19,651 nucleotides of DNA, from the NCBI GenBank assembly GCA_020860025.1, contig JAJBVC010000219.1, positions 1 to 19,651 of the forward strand, written 5' to 3'. The notes under the pieces were generated by a model that saw only the letters and a list, made by a program, of their open reading frames with translations, made no database searches and was not told the origin of the DNA. The translations under genes were made by a program, and so were the position numbers. Shown here in pieces: positions 1-8,589 of the stretch. Position 1 is the first letter of the stretch, and the number at the start of each line of letters is the position of its first letter. This DNA comes from Clostridiales bacterium. Its GTDB lineage: Bacteria; Bacillota; Clostridia; Oscillospirales; Acutalibacteraceae.

Positions 1-22
1 CATTACAATATTAGAGTGATAT

Positions 23-197
23 TATAATAGCGCACATATATAGGTAAATGGGTGAGTTATACCTGTTTATCTTAATGCTTGTTTTGCTTTGCTCGCTTCT
101 GATTGCAAAATCGGGTCAGAGTGCTTGTAATCGTCAAGAAGTCGGCACCGTGAAACGGCAGTTTTAAATAACAAATTTTTTATGGAGGTACTAATCA
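23..197 (+). promoter_or_regulatory. Possible -10 box and long 5' leader of the large exoprotein gene
   Basis: TATAAT at 23-28 matches a perfect sigma-A -10 box; its -35 would fall at or before base 1, so the promoter cannot be completed. If used, it gives a leader of about 160 nt before the GTG at 198. The leader can pair AGGTA (42-46) with TACCT (60-64), GATT (101-104) with AATC (109-112), and CCGT (148-151) with ACGG (155-158), the last followed by a short T run. I compared it with the riboswitch classes I know by signature (c-di-GMP, SAM, TPP, FMN, glycine, cobalamin) and saw no match. The Shine-Dalgarno GGAGG is at 184-188, nine bases before the start. Confidence 0.35.
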
Positions 198-3100
198 GTG
201 AAAACTAAGATTTCAAAAAGATTACTTTCAATTCTCCTTGCGGCATTAATGGTAATTACGTCAGTACCGTTGATGTCAATCACTGCGCTCGCTGACAGCA
301 ATGCAATAGATGAAGCACTTGCTGAAGTTGAAACCGCTATGGCTTCTTTTGAAGATTTATTGGCGGTTGACGGCGCTCTTTATTCAAATGTTTCTCCCGC
401 TTATGAAGCGTATGTAGCTTGTCAGAAAGCGGTTGACGCATACACCTACGGTGGCGAAACCAATGCTCTTGACGGTGTGGCTGAAGCTCTTGAAAATGCT
501 ATATCTGAAATTGAAGAGTTTACCGGTAAAACAGGTACTGCTATTCCGACTTTCCCAACTTCAACAGAATCGGATATGCAGGGCTATGCCGGTTCCGCCT
601 ATAATAATGTACTTTATGCACCACAAGCTACAGTACAGTCTGTAACAAGTTCAGATGTCGGTGGTGTTGTTCACAGAACTTATTATGCGACAGATGCTGT
701 CCTTTTATATGATGGAGTAAATGACACCATTCTTCCTGTCTTGATGAGTGCTGCACTTGGTACAAGTGGTGATGGTTACAATAAAACCCGTTACATTTGG
801 TCCGGCTATCCGTCAGATTCATCAGGTAATGACTATGGTGATTGGGCTTTTGAACAAAACTGGGCTTCCGGTAACGGAAACGATGCCAACTGGAACTGGA
901 ACTGGTGGGCAGGCAACTGGGGTGGACCTGGAGGTCAAGTTTCATCATATGGTTACGCTGCTTATAACAATGCAACCGGTGTAGTTGGAACTTATTCAAC
1001 TTCTGTTCGAAGTGGTGCTCTTCCTTCGCAATCACGTTCAGGTAATATTTTTAGTGGTTATACATATACTGAAGGCTCACAGGTTTATATGGCTAATGCA
1101 CTTAAACTTGAAGTTGCTCCTACAGGTACGAGTGCTGATTACACGCCGTATTGGTATATAACTACCGGTGGCGATAACAATAATGACTATTCCATAACTC
1201 AGGCGACAAGTGCGATTCACGTTGTTAATTACAAGTCTCTTACAGACGCTTTGTCAACTAACGGCGAAAAGATGAAGACCATTGACCTTGCCGATTACAG
1301 CGAGGGTGGACTTGCCGATTACTTTGCCGCTATGGATGCAGCAACATCTTGGGATCCTAACACATATTTCACCGACGGTAATGGATATGATACTTGCGTT
1401 AGTGATATGGAAGCGCTTATCTCTGATATGAACAATGCTTCAACAACACTTACAGACAGCGATTCATACGCAACACTTCGCTCCGCAATGAGCTCGGCTG
1501 TAAGAACTGTATATGCTGCCGGCAATGTTAATGATGATGAATCACTCAAATATACAGAAGATTCTTGGGCTGCATTTGCCGAAGCATACGAAGCTGCACA
1601 GACAGTTATGGCTGACGTAAACGATAACGGCTATATCTCAGAAGAATGTGAAACATTGGCAACCACTCTTACAGAAGCGTATAAAGCTCTCGTTGTAGAT
1701 ACAACAGACGTTGTAGATACAACAGAACTTGAAGCTCTTATAGATGCGTTTGAAAGCTATGCCGATATCTTTACAGATGAAACATACGCAAATGCACTTG
1801 AGGTTATTGCCGCCGCTAAAACAGCCGTATGGGGTTCTGAAGACAATTACGGTGTTGCAGCTGATGCTCTTGCACTTACGGATGATAACCAGCAAATAGT
1901 TGATGACCAGGTTACTCTTGTTCAAAATGCTATCTATGCTCTCAGAATCAGTCCCGACGCTGTTCTTATGACATCTTACGGCAGATATTCACTCAATACC
2001 GCAATAGATCTTCAAGAAAATGTTAAGGATAATCAATCCGATTATTCCAACTATTCAACATTTGCTACAGCTATTTCAAATGCAAATGAGCTTATCTATG
2101 ATATGGCTAATGATGATTTAACAGACTACGATACTCAGTATGCTAATTATATTGCTGCAATTGAAGCTGTTGTAGAGGCATATAATTCTCTTGAAAAATC
2201 ATTCACGGCTATTGACGATGGTACTATCGCTCAGCAGGGTAAGACTACAACAATGAAAGCTCTTACAGGCTCTGACAAGGGCAAGCAGTCGGTTGAGTTT
2301 GCTTATACAAGAAGCGCTATTATCTTCAAAACAAATCATGAAGACAGCGACTATGTTTATGGTTCGGGCGATATAACATTTGGCTGTAATATTCAAAGCA
2401 GAAATACAAATATGCTCGACAGTATCACACTCAATGCTACCGCCGATGAGATTAACGGTCAGGATGGTAAAAACCATATAAATTCAAACAGTGCTGTTAG
2501 TAATGTAAAGCCCACCGCACTTACCGATGATGAAAAGGCAACATATGCCGGCTGTACATCATACGGCAATATCTCGCTTGAAAATATTAGGTATACCGGT
2601 ACTACTGATAATAATGAGACATCTTATATACTTACAACCTCGGACGGTACTCAAGTTACTGATGAAGATACCGCAATGGCAATGGACCTTACCGACATAA
2701 TCGGCACAACAGACGGTGTAAGCGCTAACCCGGCTTACGGTGGTGTGTTTGTAAAGTCGAGTGATGGGGAGTTTGCTTATTCTTACCTGACTTCAGACCT
2801 TACTGTAAGCGTTTCCGGTTCAGAAGAAATCGAGGATCTCGCTGTTACGGACGTTCCGACTTCTACCGATTACAAGGTTAGCGGCACAAATTTCGGTGCT
2901 GTAACAGTTCATAACTGTCAAAATACAACACTTTTTGCTATGTACAACTGGTACACATCAGCATCAACAGGTGAAACTATCCAGACAACAGCGACTGTAA
3001 TTGATATTTCTTACCTCGTTGACCTTGTATCACAGTGTAATGAACTCCTTGACGATGCTGCTATGTATACCGACGACAGCTGGTCAACATTCACAAGTGC

Positions 3101-5186
3101 ACTTGAATCAGCTCAGAGCAATTTAAATTACACACTTCTCACTGCTGCTCAGATTACAACTCAGTGTCAGAACAGATATACAACATTGTGGAATGCCCGC
3201 AATGACCTTGTGGTTAAGACATTAGACGTAACATTCAGCTACAAAGACGCTGACGGTAATGACACTTCAACAGTTCTTGGTGTAACCTATGGCGAAACAC
3301 TCAGTGCTGACGATGTAGCCGCTATCGACGTTCCTGATTACGTACTTGACGGTTATACCTACACATTCGCAGGTTGGGATTCCGAAGTTTCTTACGATGC
3401 TGTTGTTCGTGATGTAACCTACACCGCAACATATACAAGCTCTCTCAACCAAGCGGATTGGACAGCATACAACACCGCCCGTGCAACCCTTATAGGTTTG
3501 TTGACTGATTATACTTATACCGCAGACTCACTTACTGCTGTAGCAAACGCTTTGGCTGAGCAGACGTCATTCTTTGACTACTCTGACGAAGCAAAAGAAG
3601 CAACAATGGCTGATATGCAAACAGACATTGATACCGAAACAACAACTCTTGAAGATATTGTATCGCTCTTAGTTTCTACAGACATAGATTATTCCGCAGC
3701 CGTAGCTGCAATAGCTGCAATCAAAGCCGCTTATGACGAAGACGCTTATGACGTATCGGTACTTGACTTTGCTTATACCGAAAGTGTTGACATCTTCTCA
3801 GGTGATACCGCTGATATTACCGTAATCGGCTACACATATGATTCGCAGTCAGCTCTTGATGCTGCAATCGAAGCCGCTGTTGAATCGCTCAATTCTCTTA
3901 TGACCTACACTGTTTACCTCAACGGTACAGCAGTTGGCACTTATGAGTACGGCGAAACCGCAACTATAAATTCTGAAGACGGCTCAGATGTTGCATGGAC
4001 TTACAGCTATGCCGCTCCGTCAAATGAATATACACAGTCTATTGAAAAGTATATGGGTATCAGTGCATCTCTTGAATTTATCGTAAAGGGCAACACTTAT
4101 CTTACTACAACAGCTACCGAATCTACAGATGAAGATTGCTACGTAGTTAAATTCGTTGCAAACCTCGGCGGTAACCAAACAAGAACTTTTGCTATTGAGT
4201 ATGTAACCGACGGCGAAGTTACGATGCCTCAGTTCCCAACATACGCTTACTACACTCCGTCATCAACATATACAACAGGCGAAGCTGTAGGCGATACTGT
4301 TACAATCACTGCCGATACAACATTTGTTCTCTACTATTCGGTAAATACAAGCGATACCTACACAATCGACTTCTTCGATACACTTGATAGTTTTTGTGGA
4401 ATTTATAATAAAGGTATTTCAAGTTCTTCTGAATGCTGTACCGAAGAATATATTGTTAGCTACAACGAACTTGTTGAACTTGAAAGTGCTGACGCATATT
4501 GCTGGACAATCAACACTCACTACGGTGAAGAAGGCGTTGATACTTACAGAATTATTGCATACGGTACATCATATTCATTCTACGCTTGCGAATCATACAC
4601 GATTGAAGATGTTGATGCAGACGGTTTAGCAATCGTTGCAATGACTTATGAAGAATATGCAGACACGATTACGTCTGCAACAAATACTGAGTCGTCAGAT
4701 CCTAATTATGGCGGGCTGGATGACGAAGCAACCGATTATCTTGTAGACAGCCTCGGCAATCCGATACTCCTTGTATCAAAAGATGGTCTTTACTATACTG
4801 AAATGCCTGACCTCACACCTGACGTATCGGCTCTTGAAGATACTGTAATCCCGATTTATGATGAAGATGGCAACAACTCCAAATTCTCTATGATTGGTAC
4901 ATTTACTCTTCCTGACGGCTATACATTGGTTGAGTGCGGCTTCCTGTTCACAAACACAGCAGGCGCTGACCTCACTATTGAAAATGTAGGCACAGACGGC
5001 GTTGCTCGTATGAAGTCCTCACAGTACACTTGCGGTAACCAGTTCGTTATCAATGTTAAGTATTCGGGAACTGATTACAGCTTCAAGTATAAGCCATACT
5101 TGATTGCTAAGGATTCATCAGGCAATCTCGTAACGTATTACGGCAAGGAATCATCAATGCTTAATACAGCTGATGTTTACGCATAA
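198..5186 (+). CDS. Very large secreted multidomain surface-type protein (1662 aa)
   Basis: No specific function is recognised. A GTG start with GGAGG nine bases upstream opens a classical signal peptide (residues 1 to about 33: two lysines, hydrophobic core, ALADS cleavage region), so the protein is exported. Several helical, FIVAR/GA-module-like stretches follow (about 33-112, 395-500, 505-583, 935-1008), with the recurrent pattern of an aromatic residue, a helix, then a Y.AL/W.AR.L end. Residues about 1011-1082 look like an InlB B-repeat (Listeria-Bacteroides repeat), with FAGWD and a TYTATY ending. Residues 217-247 are unusually rich in Trp, Asn and Gly. Beta-rich unassigned blocks lie at about 113-360, 675-895 and 1240-1662. 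I see no LPXTG-hydrophobic tail, no dockerin, no SLH and no choline-binding repeats, so how it stays on the cell (if it does) is open. Composition is low in Lys/Arg and high in Thr, Ala, Asp, Ser and Tyr. Adhesion or substrate binding is a reasonable inference only. Confidence 0.85.
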   Translation: MKTKISKRLLSILLAALMVITSVPLMSITALADSNAIDEALAEVETAMASFEDLLAVDGALYSNVSPAYEAYVACQKAVDAYTYGGETNALDGVAEALENAISEIEEFTGKTGTAIPTFPTSTESDMQGYAGSAYNNVLYAPQATVQSVTSSDVGGVVHRTYYATDAVLLYDGVNDTILPVLMSAALGTSGDGYNKTRYIWSGYPSDSSGNDYGDWAFEQNWASGNGNDANWNWNWWAGNWGGPGGQVSSYGYAAYNNATGVVGTYSTSVRSGALPSQSRSGNIFSGYTYTEGSQVYMANALKLEVAPTGTSADYTPYWYITTGGDNNNDYSITQATSAIHVVNYKSLTDALSTNGEKMKTIDLADYSEGGLADYFAAMDAATSWDPNTYFTDGNGYDTCVSDMEALISDMNNASTTLTDSDSYATLRSAMSSAVRTVYAAGNVNDDESLKYTEDSWAAFAEAYEAAQTVMADVNDNGYISEECETLATTLTEAYKALVVDTTDVVDTTELEALIDAFESYADIFTDETYANALEVIAAAKTAVWGSEDNYGVAADALALTDDNQQIVDDQVTLVQNAIYALRISPDAVLMTSYGRYSLNTAIDLQENVKDNQSDYSNYSTFATAISNANELIYDMANDDLTDYDTQYANYIAAIEAVVEAYNSLEKSFTAIDDGTIAQQGKTTTMKALTGSDKGKQSVEFAYTRSAIIFKTNHEDSDYVYGSGDITFGCNIQSRNTNMLDSITLNATADEINGQDGKNHINSNSAVSNVKPTALTDDEKATYAGCTSYGNISLENIRYTGTTDNNETSYILTTSDGTQVTDEDTAMAMDLTDIIGTTDGVSANPAYGGVFVKSSDGEFAYSYLTSDLTVSVSGSEEIEDLAVTDVPTSTDYKVSGTNFGAVTVHNCQNTTLFAMYNWYTSASTGETIQTTATVIDISYLVDLVSQCNELLDDAAMYTDDSWSTFTSALESAQSNLNYTLLTAAQITTQCQNRYTTLWNARNDLVVKTLDVTFSYKDADGNDTSTVLGVTYGETLSADDVAAIDVPDYVLDGYTYTFAGWDSEVSYDAVVRDVTYTATYTSSLNQADWTAYNTARATLIGLLTDYTYTADSLTAVANALAEQTSFFDYSDEAKEATMADMQTDIDTETTTLEDIVSLLVSTDIDYSAAVAAIAAIKAAYDEDAYDVSVLDFAYTESVDIFSGDTADITVIGYTYDSQSALDAAIEAAVESLNSLMTYTVYLNGTAVGTYEYGETATINSEDGSDVAWTYSYAAPSNEYTQSIEKYMGISASLEFIVKGNTYLTTTATESTDEDCYVVKFVANLGGNQTRTFAIEYVTDGEVTMPQFPTYAYYTPSSTYTTGEAVGDTVTITADTTFVLYYSVNTSDTYTIDFFDTLDSFCGIYNKGISSSSECCTEEYIVSYNELVELESADAYCWTINTHYGEEGVDTYRIIAYGTSYSFYACESYTIEDVDADGLAIVAMTYEEYADTITSATNTESSDPNYGGLDDEATDYLVDSLGNPILLVSKDGLYYTEMPDLTPDVSALEDTVIPIYDEDGNNSKFSMIGTFTLPDGYTLVECGFLFTNTAGADLTIENVGTDGVARMKSSQYTCGNQFVINVKYSGTDYSFKYKPYLIAKDSSGNLVTYYGKESSMLNTADVYA
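1691..1726 (+). repeat. Tandem 18-bp duplication inside the exoprotein gene
   Basis: CGTTGTAGATACAACAGA occurs twice head to tail (1691-1708, 1709-1726). It encodes VVDTTD followed by VVDTTE, at the joint between two helical modules. The unit also contains the inverted repeat GTTGTA-ga-TACAAC. The frame is preserved, so it reads as a small in-frame linker expansion. Confidence 0.8.
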
Positions 5187-5202
5187 TTATAAGGAGGATA
5201 TA

Positions 5203-5334
5203 ATGATGAAGAAACTTTATGAAGAACCGGAAATTGAAGTTCGTAATTATACGCTTCCTCCAACCGGCATTTTAACAGAATCTGTTACAGACCCTGATTT
5301 GAATGACGGCGACGATTATGAATACCTTCCATAA
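5203..5334 (+). CDS. 43-residue acidic peptide with YxxP-type leader motif
   Basis: This short gene begins 16 bases after the exoprotein stop and ends just before a strong terminator. AAGGAGG at 5191-5197 is an excellent Shine-Dalgarno; two adjacent ATG codons (5203 and 5206) lie 5 and 8 bases after it, so either may be used. The product starts MMKKLYEEPEIEVRNY, has a Pro/Thr/Gly middle (LPPTGIL) and ends in a very acidic, aromatic tail (DGDDYEYLP). It has no signal peptide or membrane segment. The LYxxPxIEV element resembles the YxxP motif in lasso-peptide leaders that is bound by RRE domains. From memory, small peptides of similar outline (K.Y..P..E......) are frequent in Ruminococcus-like genomes, with no known role. 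No radical SAM, cyclodehydratase, protease or transporter gene is in the window, so RiPP status is only a hypothesis. Its place behind the exoprotein suggests co-expression. Confidence 0.75.
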   Translation: MMKKLYEEPEIEVRNYTLPPTGILTESVTDPDLNDGDDYEYLP

Positions 5335-5345
5335 TTAAAACATAT

Positions 5346-5379
5346 AAAACTGCGATGCCAATGCATCGCAGTTTTTTTT
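5346..5379 (+). terminator. Intrinsic terminator of the exoprotein/peptide unit
   Basis: A perfect 13-bp stem (AAAACTGCGATGC at 5346-5358 with GCATCGCAGTTTT at 5363-5375), a four-base loop CAAT, and an eight-T run at 5372-5379 form a textbook rho-independent terminator 11 bases after the peptide stop. It separates the exoprotein unit from the aromatic amino acid operon. Confidence 0.95.
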
Positions 5380-5444
5380 ACCCAAAATTACAATTTTCAA
5401 TTCTAAAAAAAGTATAAAATGAGAAAAAATCAGGCAATTCAGAT

Positions 5445-5473
5445 TTGACATATTATAAGTTATATATTATTAT
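5445..5473 (+). promoter_or_regulatory. Sigma-A-type promoter of the aromatic amino acid operon
   Basis: TTGACA (5445-5450, perfect -35) is followed after exactly 17 bases by TATTAT (5468-5473, five of six -10 bases). Transcription should begin near 5480. That places a possible upstream ATG (5482) at the very 5' end of the message and leaves a leader of about 28 nt before the well-served ATG at 5509. I see no T-box, Trp/Tyr leader peptide or attenuator in this short leader. Confidence 0.8.
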
Positions 5474-5508
5474 ATAAGAGTATGACTAATCAATATGGAA
5501 GTGTGCTT

Positions 5509-6336
5509 ATGAACGTGTTAATTCTCGGCTTGGGACTGATTGGTGCAAGCCTTGCAAAAACTCTTAAGAAAAATACAAATCATCATATTTTAGGCTGGAA
5601 CAGAACCGAATCTGTTACGAAAAGAGCCCTTGATGATAATGTTATTGACGAAACGGCTGAACTTTCCGATTTACTTTCAAGAGCCGACATTACTATAATA
5701 AATTTCTATCCCGATGCGATTGTTCCGTTTGTTTTGGAGCATAAAAACGAGTTTAAAAAGAATAGTATCGTTACCGATTCCTGTGGCATAAAGACTAAAA
5801 TCTGCCGTGCAATCGAAAAGGAAAAGCTCGATTTTTATTTTATCGGCGCTCACCCGATGGCAGGACGAGAGGTCAGCGGCTACGACAATGCGCTTGATAA
5901 TTTATTTGATACGGCTTCGTTTATCTGTACGCCTACTGATGATATTCCACGCAGCAAAACAGATGCTCTTGTCGGCTTGGCGCAGGAAATGGGCTTTGCA
6001 AGAACTGTTGTTACAACTCCCGAGCATCATGATGAAATGATAGCGTTCACTTCGCAGATTGCTCATGTTCTTGCCTGTTCGTACGTTCTTTCACCGCTTG
6101 CGCCTTACCATGAAGGATATTCCGCCGGCAGCTATCGTGACGTCAGCCGTGTTGCACGCATTAACGCCGATATGTGGACAGAACTTTTTATTGACAATAA
6201 GGAACCGCTCGTAAGGGAAATTGACGACCTTGTATCAAACCTTATGAAGTTTAAATACTGCATTGTAAACGGCGACGCAAAAGAACTTCACGACCTTATG
6301 GAAAAGGGCAACAAAATCAAGGAGGAAATCGGCTGA
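5509..6336 (+). CDS. tyrA: Prephenate dehydrogenase (TyrA), monofunctional
   Basis: It oxidatively decarboxylates prephenate to 4-hydroxyphenylpyruvate with NAD(P)+, the committed step to tyrosine; an arogenate preference cannot be excluded. The product is 275 aa. GLGLIG (residues 7-12) is the Rossmann nucleotide-binding loop; HPMAG (115-119) holds the conserved active-site His; TSQIAH (181-186) and GSYRDVSRVA (207-216) are the typical dehydrogenase-domain motifs. There is no chorismate mutase and no ACT domain, so tyrosine feedback through an attached domain is not expected. The start is ATG 5509, with GGAAG at 5497-5501 seven bases upstream; the frame can extend to ATG 5482, but that codon has no usable Shine-Dalgarno and sits at the predicted transcript start. 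It is the first gene of the operon and overlaps aroB by one base. Confidence 0.93.
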   Translation: MNVLILGLGLIGASLAKTLKKNTNHHILGWNRTESVTKRALDDNVIDETAELSDLLSRADITIINFYPDAIVPFVLEHKNEFKKNSIVTDSCGIKTKICRAIEKEKLDFYFIGAHPMAGREVSGYDNALDNLFDTASFICTPTDDIPRSKTDALVGLAQEMGFARTVVTTPEHHDEMIAFTSQIAHVLACSYVLSPLAPYHEGYSAGSYRDVSRVARINADMWTELFIDNKEPLVREIDDLVSNLMKFKYCIVNGDAKELHDLMEKGNKIKEEIG

Positions 6337-7385
6337 TGCAAAAATTGACAGTTAAGGTCAGCGATGAATATGATATTCTTATTGAGCGTGGCTTGATTTC
6401 TAAATCCGGTGAGCTTGTTAAATCCGTTCTTCCGGCAAAAAAAATTACGCTTGTGAGCGATACAAATGTTTATAAAATTTACGGCGATCTCGTTAAAAAT
6501 TCTCTTGAAAATGCCGGTTATACCGTTTTTACTTATATTTATCAGGCGGGAGAAGAGAGCAAAACTACAAGTGTCGCTGTTGATATAGTTGAATTTATGG
6601 CGCAAAACGGCTTGACACGAGAGGACGGCGTTGTTGCTCTCGGCGGCGGTGTTTGCGGTGATATGGCAGGTTTTGCCGCTGCAATTTATCTTAGGGGTAT
6701 TAAATTTGTTCAAATTCCTACCTCTCTTCTTGCTCAGGTTGATTCGTCTGTCGGCGGTAAGACTGCCGTTGATTTGCCACAGGGCAAAAATCTTTGCGGT
6801 GCTTTTCACCAGCCGAGCCTTGTTATAATTGACCCTGATACGCTCGATACATTGAGCGACCATTATTTCAGTGACGGTATGGGAGAGGTTATAAAATATG
6901 CATGTATTAAATCCAATGAGCTTTTTGACAGGCTTGTTAATGAAAATCCTAAGAATTTTATTGAAGATATAATTTATCAGTGCGTAGATATTAAACGGCG
7001 GATTGTTGAAAATGATGAGAAAGAACACGGCGAGCGTGCCCTTCTTAACTTCGGTCACACCTGCGGTCACGCTATTGAAAAGCTGTGGAACTTTAAAAAT
7101 ATTTCACACGGCGAAGCGGTCGGAATCGGTATGGTAATGATTAGCAAAGTTGGCGAGAAATTAAATATTACCGAGCCAAAAACAACTGATAAAATTATTA
7201 AAGTGCTTGAAAAAAATAATATGAAAACCGGCGATTCTCACTCGGTGCGGGAAATTGTTTCGGCTATGAGCGCCGACAAAAAGCGGACGGGTACAGGCAT
7301 AAAATTTATAATGCTTCACTCAATAGGCGACAGCTTTATTTATCCTGTTGAAAATGACAAAATCCCGCAAATATTCGGAGTTTAA
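6336..7385 (+). CDS. aroB: 3-Dehydroquinate synthase
   Basis: It converts DAHP to 3-dehydroquinate, the second step of the shikimate pathway, in the cytoplasm. At 349 aa it has the normal length. GGGVCGDMAGF (103-113) is the NAD-binding glycine-rich loop; PTSLLAQVDSSVGGKTAVD (128-146) is the hallmark of the family; the predicted metal ligands are E184 (GMGEVIKY), H241 (GHTCGHAIE) and H258 (SHGEAVGIGM), with H245 as a likely catalytic residue by family analogy. ATG overlaps the tyrA stop as TGATG, and GGAGG at 6321-6325 lies inside tyrA, which suggests translational coupling. Confidence 0.97.
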   Translation: MQKLTVKVSDEYDILIERGLISKSGELVKSVLPAKKITLVSDTNVYKIYGDLVKNSLENAGYTVFTYIYQAGEESKTTSVAVDIVEFMAQNGLTREDGVVALGGGVCGDMAGFAAAIYLRGIKFVQIPTSLLAQVDSSVGGKTAVDLPQGKNLCGAFHQPSLVIIDPDTLDTLSDHYFSDGMGEVIKYACIKSNELFDRLVNENPKNFIEDIIYQCVDIKRRIVENDEKEHGERALLNFGHTCGHAIEKLWNFKNISHGEAVGIGMVMISKVGEKLNITEPKTTDKIIKVLEKNNMKTGDSHSVREIVSAMSADKKRTGTGIKFIMLHSIGDSFIYPVENDKIPQIFGV

Positions 7386-7386
7386 T

Positions 7387-8589
7387 ATGAATGTTCTAAA
7401 AATTCAAAAATCAAAATTATCGGGTACGGTTACAATGCCACCATCAAAATCTGTCGCTCACAGAGCTTTAATTTGCTCTTTTTTAGCAGGCGGCGGAAGT
7501 GTTAAGCCACTGATAAATTCAAATGATATGAAGGCTACAATGGGCGTTATAGACGCTCTTAAAAACGACAGCAAAACTCTTGACTGTATTGAAAGCGGTT
7601 CAACGCTTCGCTTTATGATACCTGTTGCCGCCTCTCTTTCAAAAAATGTAACATTTGTAGGTCAGGGCAGTTTACTGTCACGTACAATCGGCGAATATCT
7701 CGACCTTTTGCCTAAGCACGGTGTTACGGTTGAAAGCAACGGCTATCTTCCTATGACAATAAGCGGTACTCTTAAAAACGGAAATTACGAAGTAAACGGC
7801 GACGTCAGCAGTCAGTATGTTACCGGCCTCTTGCTTGCTCTTGCAAATTTAGAGGGTGACAGCGCTGTTGTTTTAAAAACTCTGCTTCAGTCAAAGCCGT
7901 ATGTTGATATGACCGTCGGCGTTATGAGCGATTTTGGTGTAAATGTTGCAGAAACTGATTTTGGTTATTTAATTCACGGCTCACAGAAATTTAATCCGAT
8001 AGATTATACTGTGGAGGGCGATTGGTCGCACGCTGCATTTTTCCTTGTCGGCGGAGCAATCGGCGGAGGAATCACTGTCAGCGGACTTAAAATGAATACT
8101 TTTCAGGGGGACAAAGCAATACTCGATGTCCTTAAACGCTTTGGTGCTGAATTTGATATTAACGACAGCGGTATTACCGTGCATAAAAGCAAACTGAAAG
8201 GAATAGAAATTAACGCAGAAAATATTCCCGATTTGGTTCCGATTATTGCCGTACTCGGTGCTTTTGCCGATGGCAGAACCGTAATAACCTCAGCCGAACG
8301 TCTGCGTTTTAAAGAGTCCGACAGGATTAAAAGTGTTGCTGAAAATCTTAAAGCAATCGGAGTCGGCGTAACAGAAACCGCAGACGGTATGATTATAGAC
8401 GGCAACTGCAATATGCACGCCGCAAAATTAAACGGCTATAATGACCACAGGATAGTTATGGCTTTTTCGATTGCCGCTTCATTTTTGGACGGTGAAACGA
8501 CTATAAGCGACGCTTACAGTATAAATAAATCTTATCCTGACTTTTTTAAAGATTATAATATGCTTGGAGGTAAGGCTGATGTCATCTAA
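7387..8589 (+). CDS. aroA: 3-Phosphoshikimate 1-carboxyvinyltransferase (EPSP synthase)
   Basis: It joins phosphoenolpyruvate to shikimate-3-phosphate to give EPSP, the sixth step of the shikimate pathway. With the start at ATG 7387 (GGAG at 7377-7380, six bases upstream) the product is 400 aa, on the short side for the family; the frame can be extended upstream into aroB, but nothing supports that. Motifs: PPSKSVAHRA (18-27, phosphate binding), SGSTLRF (70-76), SSQYVTGLLLAL (141-152), PDLVPIIA with the catalytic Asp (D282), RFKESDRIK (308-315), and NDHRIVMAF (352-360). Two inside-out alpha/beta domains are expected. It starts one base after the aroB stop and overlaps aroC by 11 bases. Confidence 0.96.
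   Translation: MNVLKIQKSKLSGTVTMPPSKSVAHRALICSFLAGGGSVKPLINSNDMKATMGVIDALKNDSKTLDCIESGSTLRFMIPVAASLSKNVTFVGQGSLLSRTIGEYLDLLPKHGVTVESNGYLPMTISGTLKNGNYEVNGDVSSQYVTGLLLALANLEGDSAVVLKTLLQSKPYVDMTVGVMSDFGVNVAETDFGYLIHGSQKFNPIDYTVEGDWSHAAFFLVGGAIGGGITVSGLKMNTFQGDKAILDVLKRFGAEFDINDSGITVHKSKLKGIEINAENIPDLVPIIAVLGAFADGRTVITSAERLRFKESDRIKSVAENLKAIGVGVTETADGMIIDGNCNMHAAKLNGYNDHRIVMAFSIAASFLDGETTISDAYSINKSYPDFFKDYNMLGGKADVI

Noticed and set aside
5254..5268. LPPTG in the 43-aa peptide matches the LPXTG sortase consensus
   Set aside because: There is no signal peptide, and no hydrophobic stretch or basic tail follows the motif, so it cannot be a standard sortase substrate. Probably chance.
5482..5508. 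Upstream start for tyrA
   Set aside because: AAGAG is only one base before this ATG and the promoter puts the transcript start here; ATG 5509 has GGAAG at good spacing and gives the normal Rossmann N-terminus.
6288..7070. Long open frame of 260 codons on the minus strand opposite aroB
   Set aside because: It lies wholly antisense to well-supported tyrA/aroB coding sequence, has no ribosome binding site or recognisable protein, and reflects codon bias of the real gene.
7348..7386. Upstream ATG for aroA inside aroB
   Set aside because: ATG 7387 has GGAG six bases upstream and gives the expected N-terminus; the extra 13 residues look like out-of-frame aroB sequence.
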